DNA of 64,000 nucleotides from contig CAMCFJ010000002.1 of NCBI GenBank assembly GCA_945874105.1, forward strand, positions 96,530 through 160,529, in the 5' to 3' direction. Below, piece by piece: positions 18,768 to 27,729 of this stretch. A program made the translations under genes and the position numbers. Position 1 is the stretch's first letter. Every line of letters starts with the position of its first letter. This DNA comes from Candidatus Nitrotoga sp. CP45 (GTDB lineage Bacteria; Pseudomonadota; Gammaproteobacteria; Burkholderiales; Gallionellaceae). Under the pieces are notes generated by a model. The model was not told where the DNA came from, ran no database searches, and saw nothing but the letters and a program-made list of their open reading frames with translations.

Positions 18768-19102
18768 TAAATTCAATAGTTTTAGGCTGCAAATTTCCGA
18801 GTTTAAGGCAATTTAAGCAGCCGCTGTAATCTTGCTCGAAATGAGCTGAAATTTCTGGTGCTACTTGCTTCCCTTTCATGGCGGAGTACAAAAGATCTCT
18901 TTCGATGAGAGGATGAATAGGCTGTTCAATCAGCCTGCTGAAATCGAAATCAGGGGGGTTGTATAGTGCGCATTGCGGGCGCAACAGAAATAAACTGTGA
19001 TCGATTCGCCTGAACGATCGCCTTTGGCAGCCAGTCGGTGCGGTGCGGGTTGACCGCATATCCGGCGAGGCAGAGCTGCAAGTGGGCGGGGGCAATCGTC
19101 AT
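18730..19102 (-). pseudogene. frameshifted gene of unknown function with a poly-C slip
   Basis: An ATG at 19102 overlaps the stop of the upstream transferase as ATGA, the same coupling used throughout this block. It opens a frame of 50 codons (MTIAPAHLQL...) that ends at 18950 directly after a run of six C (G on the plus strand, 18953-18958). In the next frame the sequence continues PPDFDFSRLIEQPIHPLIER and stays open to 18730. The simplest reading is one gene of about 120 codons broken by a one-base change in the run. That could be a true mutation, phase variation or a sequencing error. I do not recognise the product. Confidence 0.55.
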
Positions 19103-20058
19103 AGCTGCTTCACCCTATGCAGGCGCACACGCCAGAAATTGCGAACGATCAGGCCCAACAAGGTCTTTAAACTCGCTAGCCAGCCAGGTGGTGCAGACTG
19201 TTCCAACACTTTCCAGCCTGCACTTTCCAATTGCACGATCACGGATCTAAGGTCGCGCAGATAGGGCTCATAAATATTAGCGACAACAACGCGCGGGAGG
19301 GGAAATCTGGGGGCGAGCACGACCCTTTTCCCTTCCAAAATACGCAGCCCATGAAAGTGATAGGCCACAGCCTGAGCATAGGGAAAACGAGTGACATTCC
19401 ATGGCGCAAGCAGGAGCTCTTTTTGTCCGAACACATGAACTTCGTCCGGAAATCGCTCCGGCCAGTCGTCCAGGTATTTCTGGTCGCCAAATTTTCCGTC
19501 CTCGTAACGGGCGAAACACCATTCGAGGCAACGTGCCTCCCACCACTTGCGAACAGCTTCCCCGCGTTGTCGATGGAAGGTCATGAACTGCACGCAGAAC
19601 TGTCCGCTGGTGGCGGTGGAATCGTATTCTGGGGCATAGGCGTGATCGGTGATCTGCACCCCTTTACCCGATGCTGCGAACTCCCTGAATATCATGGCCG
19701 GATTTTTCCTGAACCACAAATCGGCGTCGAGATAGGTCACGCGTTCGACTTCGAATGCTGCTTCGAAGACGAAGCGTGGGGCAAAAGGGGTCAGCGTCCA
19801 ACAATACTCACCCCGGGTGCGTCCCGATTTGACCGCCAGCAATTCCGGTGTCTCCAGCTGACTAAGAGCAAGCAGTTTCAGGTTGGGCAGGTGCAGGCTG
19901 GTCAGTACGTCGTAGGCGGCTTCATCCATGCACAACACCCACAGCGCGTAAGAGCCGGCATGCCGCTCCATCGACGCGTGCAACGCCAGACCCTGCGGCA
20001 GAAAAAGGCTGTCAAACAGGGTGACATAGTGTTCCATTGCGGGATGGGCGATCTTCAT
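19099..20058 (-). CDS. putative glycosyltransferase, GT8-like fold
   Basis: The 319-residue protein has the motif VTYLDADLWFRKNP near residue 107, a DxD metal site after a hydrophobic strand, as in GT8 and related retaining transferases. GQKELLLAPWNV and AYHFHG near residue 245 fit the later His-containing metal ligand of that fold. The donor is unknown. A second ATG 7 codons in is possible. It belongs to a GC-rich, tightly packed run extending to about 25 kb and follows the aminotransferase by 12 bp. Confidence 0.75.
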   Translation of the reverse strand: MKIAHPAMEHYVTLFDSLFLPQGLALHASMERHAGSYALWVLCMDEAAYDVLTSLHLPNLKLLALSQLETPELLAVKSGRTRGEYCWTLTPFAPRFVFEAAFEVERVTYLDADLWFRKNPAMIFREFAASGKGVQITDHAYAPEYDSTATSGQFCVQFMTFHRQRGEAVRKWWEARCLEWCFARYEDGKFGDQKYLDDWPERFPDEVHVFGQKELLLAPWNVTRFPYAQAVAYHFHGLRILEGKRVVLAPRFPLPRVVVANIYEPYLRDLRSVIVQLESAGWKVLEQSAPPGWLASLKTLLGLIVRNFWRVRLHRVKQL

Positions 20059-20070
20059 AGCACTCGGTCT

Positions 20071-21174
20071 TTACGGCAGCTTAAATGCATTCACCGCCGC
20101 GATCACCGCTGCCGTATCCGCGTCGCTCATCTGCGGATGGCATGGCAGCGAAAGGCAGCACGCGGCATGATGCTCGCTTTGACCAAGTCCCTGTGGATCG
20201 CGTCGCATCTCCAAGCACGGAGGCTGCTGGTGGATAGGGATCGGATAATGGATCAGCGTCTGTATGTCGTGCGCCTGCAAATGCCCCTGCAGCGCGTCAC
20301 GCGCTTCGCAACACACGACAAAGAGGTGATAGACATGGGCACTTTCCGCTTCGGGCGCGGCAAGCAGTCGCACATCGGGATGAACAATGCCTGCTCGGTA
20401 GGCTGCAGCGATCTCGCGCCGCCGCTGTGTGAATTCCTCAAGCCATTGCAGGCGCGTCGACAGTATCGCCGCCTGAATTTCGTCGAGACGGCTGTTGAGC
20501 CCCAGCTCGGGGTGATGATAGCGAACACTCTGGCCATAGTTGCGCAATGTCCCAGCCCGTCTGGCGAGCGTTTCGTCGCGTGTGACCAACATCCCGCCGT
20601 CGCCAACGGCTCCCAAATTCTTGGTTGGATAGAAGCTGTATGCTCCGGCCGCGCCGAACGCGCCTGCCACCGTACCGTTTTGTGAGGCAAGATGTGCCTG
20701 CGCGCAGTCCTCAATCAGCGCGATGTCGTGCTGCCTGCACCAATCGACCCAGCCCGGCATATTGTGAACCTGGCCATACAGATGCACCAGTACCGCTGCG
20801 CGCGTTTTCGATGTAAAGCAACGCTCCGCGCTTGCCATCGAGAGCAGCGCCGTGTTGGGATCGATGTCGGCGAGCACCGGCGTGGCCCCGGCACGCAGGA
20901 TCGCCAGCACCGTGGCGAATGCAGTCATCGGCGTAGTGATGACCTCGTCGCCTGGCCCAACATCCAACCCACGCAGGGCGATCTCGATCGCGTCCATGCC
21001 GTTGCCCACTCCAACCGCGTGATCGACACTACAGATCGATGCCCACTCGCGTTCGAAGGCTTTCAGTTCGCCGCCTAGCACATACCAGCCAGACTCAAAC
21101 ACACGAGCCACTGCCGCCTGCATCGCCTCTCGGATCGCGGGTGGTTCGATCTTAAAATCGTTCATCAGGATCAT
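20071..21174 (-). CDS. DegT/DnrJ/EryC1/StrS-family sugar aminotransferase
   Basis: The 367-residue PLP enzyme shows the family's GVGNGMDAIEIALRGLDVGPGD start, EDCAQAHLA with the cofactor-binding Asp, and FYPTKNLGAVGDGGM with the Schiff-base Lys. HYPIPIH near the end is typical of the FdtB/QdtB/DesV-like group, which aminates the 3-keto position of dTDP-3-keto-6-deoxyhexoses. The required 3,4-ketoisomerase (FdtA type) is not visible, so the substrate remains open. The ATG at 21174 overlaps the SDR stop as ATGA, which fixes the start. Confidence 0.9.
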   Translation of the reverse strand: MILMNDFKIEPPAIREAMQAAVARVFESGWYVLGGELKAFEREWASICSVDHAVGVGNGMDAIEIALRGLDVGPGDEVITTPMTAFATVLAILRAGATPVLADIDPNTALLSMASAERCFTSKTRAAVLVHLYGQVHNMPGWVDWCRQHDIALIEDCAQAHLASQNGTVAGAFGAAGAYSFYPTKNLGAVGDGGMLVTRDETLARRAGTLRNYGQSVRYHHPELGLNSRLDEIQAAILSTRLQWLEEFTQRRREIAAAYRAGIVHPDVRLLAAPEAESAHVYHLFVVCCEARDALQGHLQAHDIQTLIHYPIPIHQQPPCLEMRRDPQGLGQSEHHAACCLSLPCHPQMSDADTAAVIAAVNAFKLP

Positions 21175-22169
21175 GCTCTGGCCTCCCAGTAATGCGGCCA
21201 GTGTTCGCGGTAGTACGCTACCGTGCGCGCCAGGCCATCGGCCAGCGCGACCTTGGGCGTCCAGCCCAGTTCGTGCTCGATCAGGGTGTAATCGCTGTAG
21301 TAGTCGCCGATATCGATGGCCTTACGATCAGCGGGAAAAGGCACCAGCTCGGACGTGCCGCCCTCGACCAGCGCAGTCATCATCACCGCCAGATCCTTGA
21401 GATTGATGACCTCGCGGCTACCCAAGTTGTAAACCTTGCCGTTGGCAGCGTCATTGGCCCCAGCTAACAGCAGGGCGTCGACGCAGTCATCGACATAATT
21501 AAAGTCGCGCAACTGCAAGCCGTCACCAAAAACCTTGATCGGTTTGCCCTCAATCAGCAGCCGTACCCAGATGCCGAGAAAAGTCTGGCGCGCATCGCAT
21601 ACCCGCATCCCTGGCCCGTAGGTATTGGTCAGGCGCAGCGCGCAGGCGCGGATACCGTAGACGTTGTTGTAGAGCAGGTGATACCACTCGCCCGCGAGCT
21701 TATTGATGCCGTTCACGTCGACCGGGCGAATCGCATGTTTTTCGTCCACCGGCAGGTAATCCGGCTTGCCGTAGAGCTGGCGTGTACTCGCGAAGACCAG
21801 CTTGATGGCCGGGTTCGCCTTGCGGCACGACTCCAGAATCGAGAGCTGCGCCATGGCGTTGATGCCGAGATCGGTCTGCGGGTCGCTCATCGAATCAAGA
21901 TGACTGGTCTGCCCCGCCAGATTGAACAGGTAATCCTTGCCTTGCACCAGATACGCCATCGCGTGAGGGTCGCGCACGTCGCAGACATTGACCGTCACCC
22001 GGTCGGCGATGTCGGCAACGTTGAACAGGTTGCCACCGTATTGTGGAATCAGGCTATCGACCAGCGTTACGTTTGCGCCCAAGCCGACCAGCCGTCTGGC
22101 CAGCGCTGAGCCGATGAAGCCGAGGCCACCGGTGATGAGGATGTGGCGTGCTTGATAGGCATTTACCAT
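21171..22169 (-). CDS. NAD-dependent epimerase/dehydratase (extended SDR)
   Basis: A 332-residue SDR starting at the ATG at 22169, seven bases inside the end of the upstream methyltransferase gene. GGLGFIGSALARRL binds NAD, FNLAGQTSH is conserved, and FASTRQLYG is the catalytic Ser/Thr strand. At the place of the usual YxxxK the sequence reads NGINK, so the Lys is kept but the Tyr is Asn. NTYGPGM and GDGLQLRDFNYVDDCVDA are the usual substrate-side motifs. I believe this NGINK form occurs in a whole subfamily in polysaccharide loci, but cannot check it here. It probably modifies a nucleotide sugar used by the next aminotransferase. Confidence 0.85.
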   Translation of the reverse strand: MVNAYQARHILITGGLGFIGSALARRLVGLGANVTLVDSLIPQYGGNLFNVADIADRVTVNVCDVRDPHAMAYLVQGKDYLFNLAGQTSHLDSMSDPQTDLGINAMAQLSILESCRKANPAIKLVFASTRQLYGKPDYLPVDEKHAIRPVDVNGINKLAGEWYHLLYNNVYGIRACALRLTNTYGPGMRVCDARQTFLGIWVRLLIEGKPIKVFGDGLQLRDFNYVDDCVDALLLAGANDAANGKVYNLGSREVINLKDLAVMMTALVEGGTSELVPFPADRKAIDIGDYYSDYTLIEHELGWTPKVALADGLARTVAYYREHWPHYWEARA

Positions 22170-23119
22170 GTTTTCGTTTTCAGCATATGCGTTAATTTCC
22201 TGAGCGCCTGTAACCCCACCCTGAAATACCCGTGCGATAAGCACTTTAGGGATTCCTCTACCATTTCGGAAAAAAGCGGTTCACCGAATTTCTTTTGCCC
22301 GGCTTTTGCTAAATGCAGAGCGAACCCGTGCTCGGCATTGATGGAAGAAAAAACCCAACCCAGCAGATATTCTCGAAGGCCCAGCGAATCGCTGTCAAAC
22401 TTGTTGATGTAGGAAATTTCGCACCAGCCCGGGGCCATCTTCAAAAATGAATCTAGGCTTCTGCGTTGCAGAGTGTTGAGGCTAGACAGGTCTTCCTGCT
22501 CTATCCTGTGCGAGCCCTTGACGTACATGCTGGAAACCCAGAACGGGCACTTGTCCATGTATGCCATCAGCTGATGCAGCTTGTCCTCTCCCAAATATGC
22601 ATCGATGATACCAGGCTCGAATTCCGCAACGATCATATTCGATACCGTGCTTGCAGGCAGGGCATCGAAAATCCGCAGGTCGGTGCCTTGCGTGTCTGTT
22701 TTGTACCAATCGATATAGTCAATATCGATTGCCTGGAGCGCGGTTTTGAGATCGACGGCGGGCATCTTGGTCGTTTTTTCCACTTCGAACAGCCCACAGA
22801 AGGCCCAGCGGTTGAGGGCTTGACTATTCGGAGGCAGCGAGCTCGAACAGTAAGGGGATCGCGTCAGATAGAACTCGACCTCGTCCGCCGCTTTGGCGGC
22901 CACTAGCCGATTCATCGAATAAAGCTTGCGGAAGCCTTTGTCGCTCGATTCAGCAATGGTGAAGTCGCGCGTGTCCGCATCGAACGCGACGCATATCGCA
23001 TCGGGCGCGATCAGCTTCCAACATTTAGGCAGTGAGCCAGAGGCGCCAACGTCGATCAAAACCGGCGGCTTCAAGGCCAGGGAACGATGCTTTAACGCTT
23101 TCGAAATCAACCGCTTCAT
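22163..23119 (-). CDS. FkbM-family methyltransferase
   Basis: The 318-residue protein has the SAM-binding start VLIDVGASGSLPKCW, an acidic AFDADTRDF strand, and the FkbM-type segment DIDYIDWYKTDTQGTDLRIFDAL near residue 140 (quoted in part: DWYKTDTQGTDL). FkbM enzymes O-methylate hydroxyls in polyketides and glycans; here the target is presumably a sugar of the polysaccharide. A C-terminal helical domain of about 120 residues is longer than in minimal FkbM proteins. The start codon overlaps the upstream stop as ATGA. Confidence 0.82.
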   Translation of the reverse strand: MKRLISKALKHRSLALKPPVLIDVGASGSLPKCWKLIAPDAICVAFDADTRDFTIAESSDKGFRKLYSMNRLVAAKAADEVEFYLTRSPYCSSSLPPNSQALNRWAFCGLFEVEKTTKMPAVDLKTALQAIDIDYIDWYKTDTQGTDLRIFDALPASTVSNMIVAEFEPGIIDAYLGEDKLHQLMAYMDKCPFWVSSMYVKGSHRIEQEDLSSLNTLQRRSLDSFLKMAPGWCEISYINKFDSDSLGLREYLLGWVFSSINAEHGFALHLAKAGQKKFGEPLFSEMVEESLKCLSHGYFRVGLQALRKLTHMLKTKTW

Positions 23120-23937
23120 AGCCCCACCTTGTTGAAAATAAATCCCTTGAACATCGAATCGATCAATCCAAGCGCCGGAAAATCCAGACTAGGGAAGGCT
23201 GAAACCAGTTGATAGTCTGGTGAAAACCATTCTATTAACCGACGTTCAGACAAAGATCGACAGGCGTAACTTGCCGGGTAGATCGTGCATGGAACATGCT
23301 GGACATAGTGCCGCGTTATTGTCGAATCGTTGACGATGGTTCGATCCAGAATGATCGTTGAAGGGTGGGCTCGAACCAATACATCGACTATCGCCTCTGG
23401 GTCGTCCACATACTGGAGTACGCCCGATAAAAGCACGGCATTGGGCTGCTGGTCTAGAAGACAGGCTTCGAGGCTTTCATAAAATTTCAGCGTTTCATCC
23501 TGGACGTGCTTTTTCCCGGCCTCAACATAATGTTTCTGTTCGATCACGTTCCAGCGTAGCTCCGGTAAGGTGCCAAGCAATTTTCTGTGCTGAAAGTAAC
23601 TGCTTCCCAGTGCCCCGCCGAAATCTAGGACATTCAGATTACCATTGTTCTGCGCAGCCGCCCACATCAAGCCCGTAAGTGCGGGCCATGCGTACTCAGG
23701 TTCAAAAAACAATACCGAGTCGCGCTCGAATACCGCTTCACCGCGTTTGACTTTGAGAGTGGCATCCAGCACACGGGTGAGGATCGCGTCGGTGTCATAG
23801 CCAGTAGCATGCTGGCAGGCTTCAGCCCAGCTAGGGAAGCTCCCTTCAAATCGGTTACCGCCACCACGAATTTGTTGTAACCAGCGGGATACAAGTGGAG
23901 GCAAGCAATCTTTGACCAGAGCTTTTGGCGAAGTCAT
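23116..23937 (-). CDS. putative methyltransferase of the LIC12133/TIGR04325 type
   Basis: A 273-residue protein whose sequence FEGSFPSWAEACQHATGYD, ERDSVLFFEPEYAWPAL, LNVLDFGGALGSSYFQ and WNVIEQKHYVEAGKKH matches my memory of the TIGR04325 family, annotated as putative SAM methyltransferases in surface-polysaccharide loci. DFGGALGSS is the SAM glycine loop. The ATG at 23937 overlaps the stop of the upstream transferase as ATGA and is preferred to an in-frame GTG three codons earlier. The substrate is unknown. Confidence 0.85.
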   Translation of the reverse strand: MTSPKALVKDCLPPLVSRWLQQIRGGGNRFEGSFPSWAEACQHATGYDTDAILTRVLDATLKVKRGEAVFERDSVLFFEPEYAWPALTGLMWAAAQNNGNLNVLDFGGALGSSYFQHRKLLGTLPELRWNVIEQKHYVEAGKKHVQDETLKFYESLEACLLDQQPNAVLLSGVLQYVDDPEAIVDVLVRAHPSTIILDRTIVNDSTITRHYVQHVPCTIYPASYACRSLSERRLIEWFSPDYQLVSAFPSLDFPALGLIDSMFKGFIFNKVGL

Positions 23938-24842
23938 GCTGTCCACCTAGAATAAAAAAAGCCAAATAGATGCTTGAGCCAGTAAGTCCCCCTCCAGCGT
24001 CTATGCTTCCTAAAAAATCGTTCTACCTCACGGCTGGCAGGTCCACAGGCTTCCACGATAAGACCTTCAAGCCGGATGGGACGCTCACTTAACACCGAGT
24101 CCATCATACTGGATTTGTCGGAATTAGTTCCTGATGCGTCATTGCCAATGTTGTGCACCAGCGAGCGGCCGGGATAAAGCGTCAGCTTACCCAACAAAAA
24201 GGCTGAGGCATACCAGCGGATCGCCCAGGAATCGTTCGTGCCCGCAATCTGCTCTTCTAGCATTTGTGTGTAGGGAAAACTTCCCCCGTAGTTGAAGGCA
24301 TGCTCCAGTTTGCGCTGCTTCAGCTCTAGTAACAACTGCGCGCCGTCCGGATTGAAGCATGCCCATCCGCGCCGCCAGGTCCCCCAGCCCCAGCAATCGG
24401 CACCCGGCAGAAAAAACGCCTCGGGCAGCGCTACTTCAACCGGAAAAAAATAGCCGTGGATGCTGATGATCCGGTCATCGTTTGCATAGCGCTCCAGAGC
24501 CTCGTTCATATAGGTCAGAAAAAACGGGGACGTCACCAAGTCGTCTTCGAGCACGATGACACGCTCGTGCTGGCACAAAACTTCGCTCACGCCTTCGATG
24601 ATGTTGCGGGCAAGCCCAAAGTTCATGTCACGTTCGATCAGCGCCACACTGCGGAAGCCCGTTGTGCCGCGCACCAGCTCGCGGACCGCACGCACCGACG
24701 CGGCCTCGCGTTCGTTACGGGCACCGTCAGCGTAAACGATCAAATCACTTTGATCAGCCAATTCATTGGCAGCGAGCGCCGCAAGCGCACGTCGGGTATG
24801 GTCGGGGCGGGAGAAGGCGAAAAGAAGTATAGGAGCCAGCAT
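23934..24842 (-). CDS. glycosyltransferase, GT2/GT13-like
   Basis: The 302-residue protein opens with APILLFAFSRPDHTRRAL, a typical start for nucleotide-sugar transferases of the GNT-I/GT13-like type. VLEDDLVTSPFFLTYMNEAL supplies the acidic metal-binding EDD, and DCWGWGTWRRGW is a distinctive conserved segment. NDSWAIRWYAS near residue 205 probably holds the catalytic base. Donor and acceptor are unknown. It is translationally coupled to the following gene (ATGA). Confidence 0.82.
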   Translation of the reverse strand: MLAPILLFAFSRPDHTRRALAALAANELADQSDLIVYADGARNEREAASVRAVRELVRGTTGFRSVALIERDMNFGLARNIIEGVSEVLCQHERVIVLEDDLVTSPFFLTYMNEALERYANDDRIISIHGYFFPVEVALPEAFFLPGADCWGWGTWRRGWACFNPDGAQLLLELKQRKLEHAFNYGGSFPYTQMLEEQIAGTNDSWAIRWYASAFLLGKLTLYPGRSLVHNIGNDASGTNSDKSSMMDSVLSERPIRLEGLIVEACGPASREVERFFRKHRRWRGTYWLKHLFGFFYSRWTA

Positions 24843-24853
24843 GCCGTCAGTGA

Positions 24854-25582
24854 TTACTCGACAATGTTACGCGGTTCACAGCGCTTAAAAAAAACGGTGT
24901 TAACAGCCTTGGCATACATTTCATACCCACAGCTTTCCATGAACTTGTTGACGTCGCTCGATTTTAATTTGGACAACGAATTGTCAAGAATTTCCACCAA
25001 GATAATTTCAGGCCGGTACTTGTTCCAATTATTAGATTTCAGTACATCCAAGTCCATACCTTCCACGTCAATGCTCATGAAATCGATGCGCATATTCGGA
25101 GGAAGGTGCTCGTCGAGGATTGAACTGAGTGATTTCGTATCAATCTTTATCGTTCTTTCAATATGGTAGGAGTCAAGTGACGAAGCCCTTTGCTGCGAGA
25201 GGTGGGCGTCAAAACCGTTCAATGCCGTTTCATTGAAAATATAATATGTTAGAGAACTTTGATCGGGCCCAACCGGAATTTCCAGGTTGATGTCTCTCTG
25301 GCGTTGTTTGTTAAATAATTGCATGCTGCCTGGCATGGCGTCGATGTTTATTCCAAACCATCCCTGCTTATAAAAATGGAAGGTATTGGAAAAGCGTTTG
25401 GGGTGGTGGGCACCGACGTCAACATAGAATCCCTTAGACTTATCAGCAAAAAATCGGCGAAGAATCATATCCTCGCCTTCTTGTGAATACGATTTCGAGG
25501 CATGTCCATCCAAGATAAAAAAGTGGACAAAATCCCTGATCGATCTGGGCACTATGCGCCTGATACTTTTGTATATGGCCAT
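24854..25582 (-). CDS. FkbM-family methyltransferase
   Basis: The 242-residue protein has SYSQEGEDMILRRFF, then GFYVDVGAHHPKRFSNT as the SAM glycine loop and IDFMSIDVEGMDLDVLKSNNW as the FkbM hallmark (key part SIDVEGMDLDVL). This is the class common in capsule and O-antigen loci. It differs in sequence from the other FkbM gene at 22163, so the two are not a recent duplication. GC content falls here relative to the block at 19-24.8 kb. Confidence 0.88.
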   Translation of the reverse strand: MAIYKSIRRIVPRSIRDFVHFFILDGHASKSYSQEGEDMILRRFFADKSKGFYVDVGAHHPKRFSNTFHFYKQGWFGINIDAMPGSMQLFNKQRQRDINLEIPVGPDQSSLTYYIFNETALNGFDAHLSQQRASSLDSYHIERTIKIDTKSLSSILDEHLPPNMRIDFMSIDVEGMDLDVLKSNNWNKYRPEIILVEILDNSLSKLKSSDVNKFMESCGYEMYAKAVNTVFFKRCEPRNIVE

Positions 25583-25588
25583 GGTCTT

Positions 25589-26299
25589 TTATTGCCTCGC
25601 AGTGGCGGCAACGGGGTATTGGTCGTCCGCGAGCAGTTTCAAAGCGCCAATGGCGTAGCCCGGCAGTCGATCGGCGGACGGGCGGTATAGAAAAGATCGG
25701 GAGAAAAATAATGAAGTGGTCCAAGTGTAGTTGTTTATGGGGCCAAAGCCATGGAAGTCGACCTGCAAGAAATCGTGTTTTTCCCGCAGGTATTTTGCAG
25801 TTTCAGGATGCCAGTCGGAGTTATCCAGGATCACCAGCCCGTCAGCAGCAAGAATATCCGAAACACTCTCAGCACAACGATGCCGGTGTATTCCATCGAT
25901 GATAACAACGTCGAATTTCTCCCCGGTTGCGGCCACCAAATAGTCGGACTCGTTCTCGGCGAGAATTATTTTCAGATTTGCGACGACGTTTCTTGCGCTT
26001 GTTGCAAACCACTCCTTATCATGCTCTACCGCAAGCACAGATTCAGCCCTTCTGGCCCACCATATTGAGCTCGCGCCAGACCCAAATTCCAGAATTTTCG
26101 AGCCCGAGAAATCCAGGCCGGCAAGATATTCGATCGTGGGATAGGTGTACCACGGGATGGCATTGCCTTCTTTATCTATGCATTTCCAGGTGGAAATGGA
26201 TTTCCTCTGCCCATACTCTTCCGACAGTATCCAGAAATTCCGAATGACCTTCCGGAAGTTTGCAGGAATGATTCGACGGAATATTCGCTTAGCGAACAT
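25589..26299 (-). CDS. class I SAM-dependent methyltransferase
   Basis: A 236-residue protein with SKILEFGSGASSIWWARR as the SAM-binding loop, VLAVEHDKEW as the acidic second strand and FDVVIIDGIHRHRCAESV as motif II. WYTYPTIEYLA upstream is typical of methyltransferases in polysaccharide loci. The catalytic target cannot be read. It overlaps the flippase gene by 11 bp and ends 7 bp before the FkbM gene, so it is in the same transcription unit. Confidence 0.8.
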   Translation of the reverse strand: MFAKRIFRRIIPANFRKVIRNFWILSEEYGQRKSISTWKCIDKEGNAIPWYTYPTIEYLAGLDFSGSKILEFGSGASSIWWARRAESVLAVEHDKEWFATSARNVVANLKIILAENESDYLVAATGEKFDVVIIDGIHRHRCAESVSDILAADGLVILDNSDWHPETAKYLREKHDFLQVDFHGFGPINNYTWTTSLFFSRSFLYRPSADRLPGYAIGALKLLADDQYPVAATARQ

Positions 26300-27629
26300 A
26301 AAAACCTTTTAACAGAATGGAATTTACTTTAATGAAGAACAATCGTCTTGATTTCCTGTTGAACGCGTCAAACCAGAATGCGGCCACTGAATAACTTATA
26401 AGAGTGGCGACGGCCGCACCCTGCCCACCGTAATCGGGAATCAATATCAGGTTCAGGGTAATATTTACCAGCGCCCCAAGTGCAGTTCTGTAGAACATAT
26501 GGACGACCATATTCTCCAGCAAGAACCAGTGACTGCTTGCCGCACCCAAAAAAGTGAAGATTCCCGCCCATACATGTATTGCCAGAATGGGGCCGGCATC
26601 CGCGTAGGCCGCGCCAAAAAGCTGGGTAACGAGCCATCCCGACAAGAAAGTCATTGTCATGGCCACCCCCAGGCTTATCGCCACTATCAGGTCGTACAGC
26701 CTCTGCATGCGTTGGTAGTAAAGCGGCTCGCTTATTTTTTTGGCTGCCGCAATCGCCGGAAATACAGAAGCAATAATGGCTGTAGGAAGAAAATACCAGA
26801 CTTCGCTGATTCGGACCGCCGCCGAGTACATGCCTACGGCCTCATCTCCCAGCATCTGTCCCAGCATGATCTGGTCAATACGCATGTATACCATAACGGC
26901 CAGACCAGAAAATATGAGCGGCCAACTATCCCTGAGCAGAGTCTGCGCGCGGGCGTAACGGAGCTGCCACGCACGCAGGGTGCCGCATCGCCAGGCGTAT
27001 ACGGCCAGCAGGCCGATGGCCACCAGTAAACTTTCAGCAAAGGCTGCCCAGACGAAAGCCATAAGCGATGCATGGGCAAGCAAGAGACCGATCTTGACGG
27101 CTGAAAGAGCCAGAAAAATGCCGTTCTCGACCCATACGATATATTTGGATTGAACCTGCGACTCGAACCAGTATTTCACCACTTCAACAGACTTGAACAC
27201 CATGGCAAAGCCCAGCACCGCAACCACCAGCTTTACCAAGCTATCATCCGGCCTGGTAAAACTGACTGTGACAACCGCAAGGCCAAAAGCTAATAACCCA
27301 CCAATAAATTGCAACAGAAAGGCCGTACCCAAAGTGGTGTTTGCAGCCTCTGGCTCCCGAACCAAGTCGCGTATGACAATGCCATTCAACCCCAAATTGG
27401 CTACAGCACCAAATAGGGCGACAATAGCCATTGCGTAATTCATGAGCCCAAACTGCCCAGGACCAAGATATCGGGCGATCCATACCCCCACCAACAACCC
27501 CATTCCCATACGCAAAATCTTATCGCCAAACAACCACCCGATATTTGAAAGTACTTTTTGCAGGTTTGGACGGTGCTCGATTTTAGCCCGCAGAGTAGCA
27601 GGCAGAAACTTGAGCCAGGTAGACGTCAA
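26289..27629 (-). CDS. Wzx-type oligosaccharide flippase
   Basis: A polytopic protein of about 446 residues with 12 or more hydrophobic segments, of the MATE/MOP-type polysaccharide flippase family. It begins with the GWLFGDKILRMGMGLLVGVWIARYLGPGQFG region (key part ARYLGPGQFG), the classic Wzx first helix. It would flip undecaprenyl-linked O-units across the inner membrane. I place the start at the TTG at 27629, with TGGAG about 11 nt upstream. A longer frame to 27716 would run into the decayed toxin-antitoxin DNA and its first 29 codons look unrelated to flippases. No Wzy polymerase was recognised in the window. Confidence 0.88.
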   Translation of the reverse strand: MTSTWLKFLPATLRAKIEHRPNLQKVLSNIGWLFGDKILRMGMGLLVGVWIARYLGPGQFGLMNYAMAIVALFGAVANLGLNGIVIRDLVREPEAANTTLGTAFLLQFIGGLLAFGLAVVTVSFTRPDDSLVKLVVAVLGFAMVFKSVEVVKYWFESQVQSKYIVWVENGIFLALSAVKIGLLLAHASLMAFVWAAFAESLLVAIGLLAVYAWRCGTLRAWQLRYARAQTLLRDSWPLIFSGLAVMVYMRIDQIMLGQMLGDEAVGMYSAAVRISEVWYFLPTAIIASVFPAIAAAKKISEPLYYQRMQRLYDLIVAISLGVAMTMTFLSGWLVTQLFGAAYADAGPILAIHVWAGIFTFLGAASSHWFLLENMVVHMFYRTALGALVNITLNLILIPDYGGQGAAVATLISYSVAAFWFDAFNRKSRRLFFIKVNSILLKGFYVR

Positions 27630-27729
27630 TTTAATGGTGGCTCCACATGAGATGTTCTGAAACGGGGTCAAACACCGTTCCTGTTGAATAACAAAGGCCA
27701 CCGACAACCCGGACAACCGCCCGTGTCTG

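Noticed and set aside
19231..20685. 484-codon open frame on the plus strand
   Set aside because: It lies antisense to a glycosyltransferase and an aminotransferase with clear motifs and shows no domain; it is an effect of high GC in that block.
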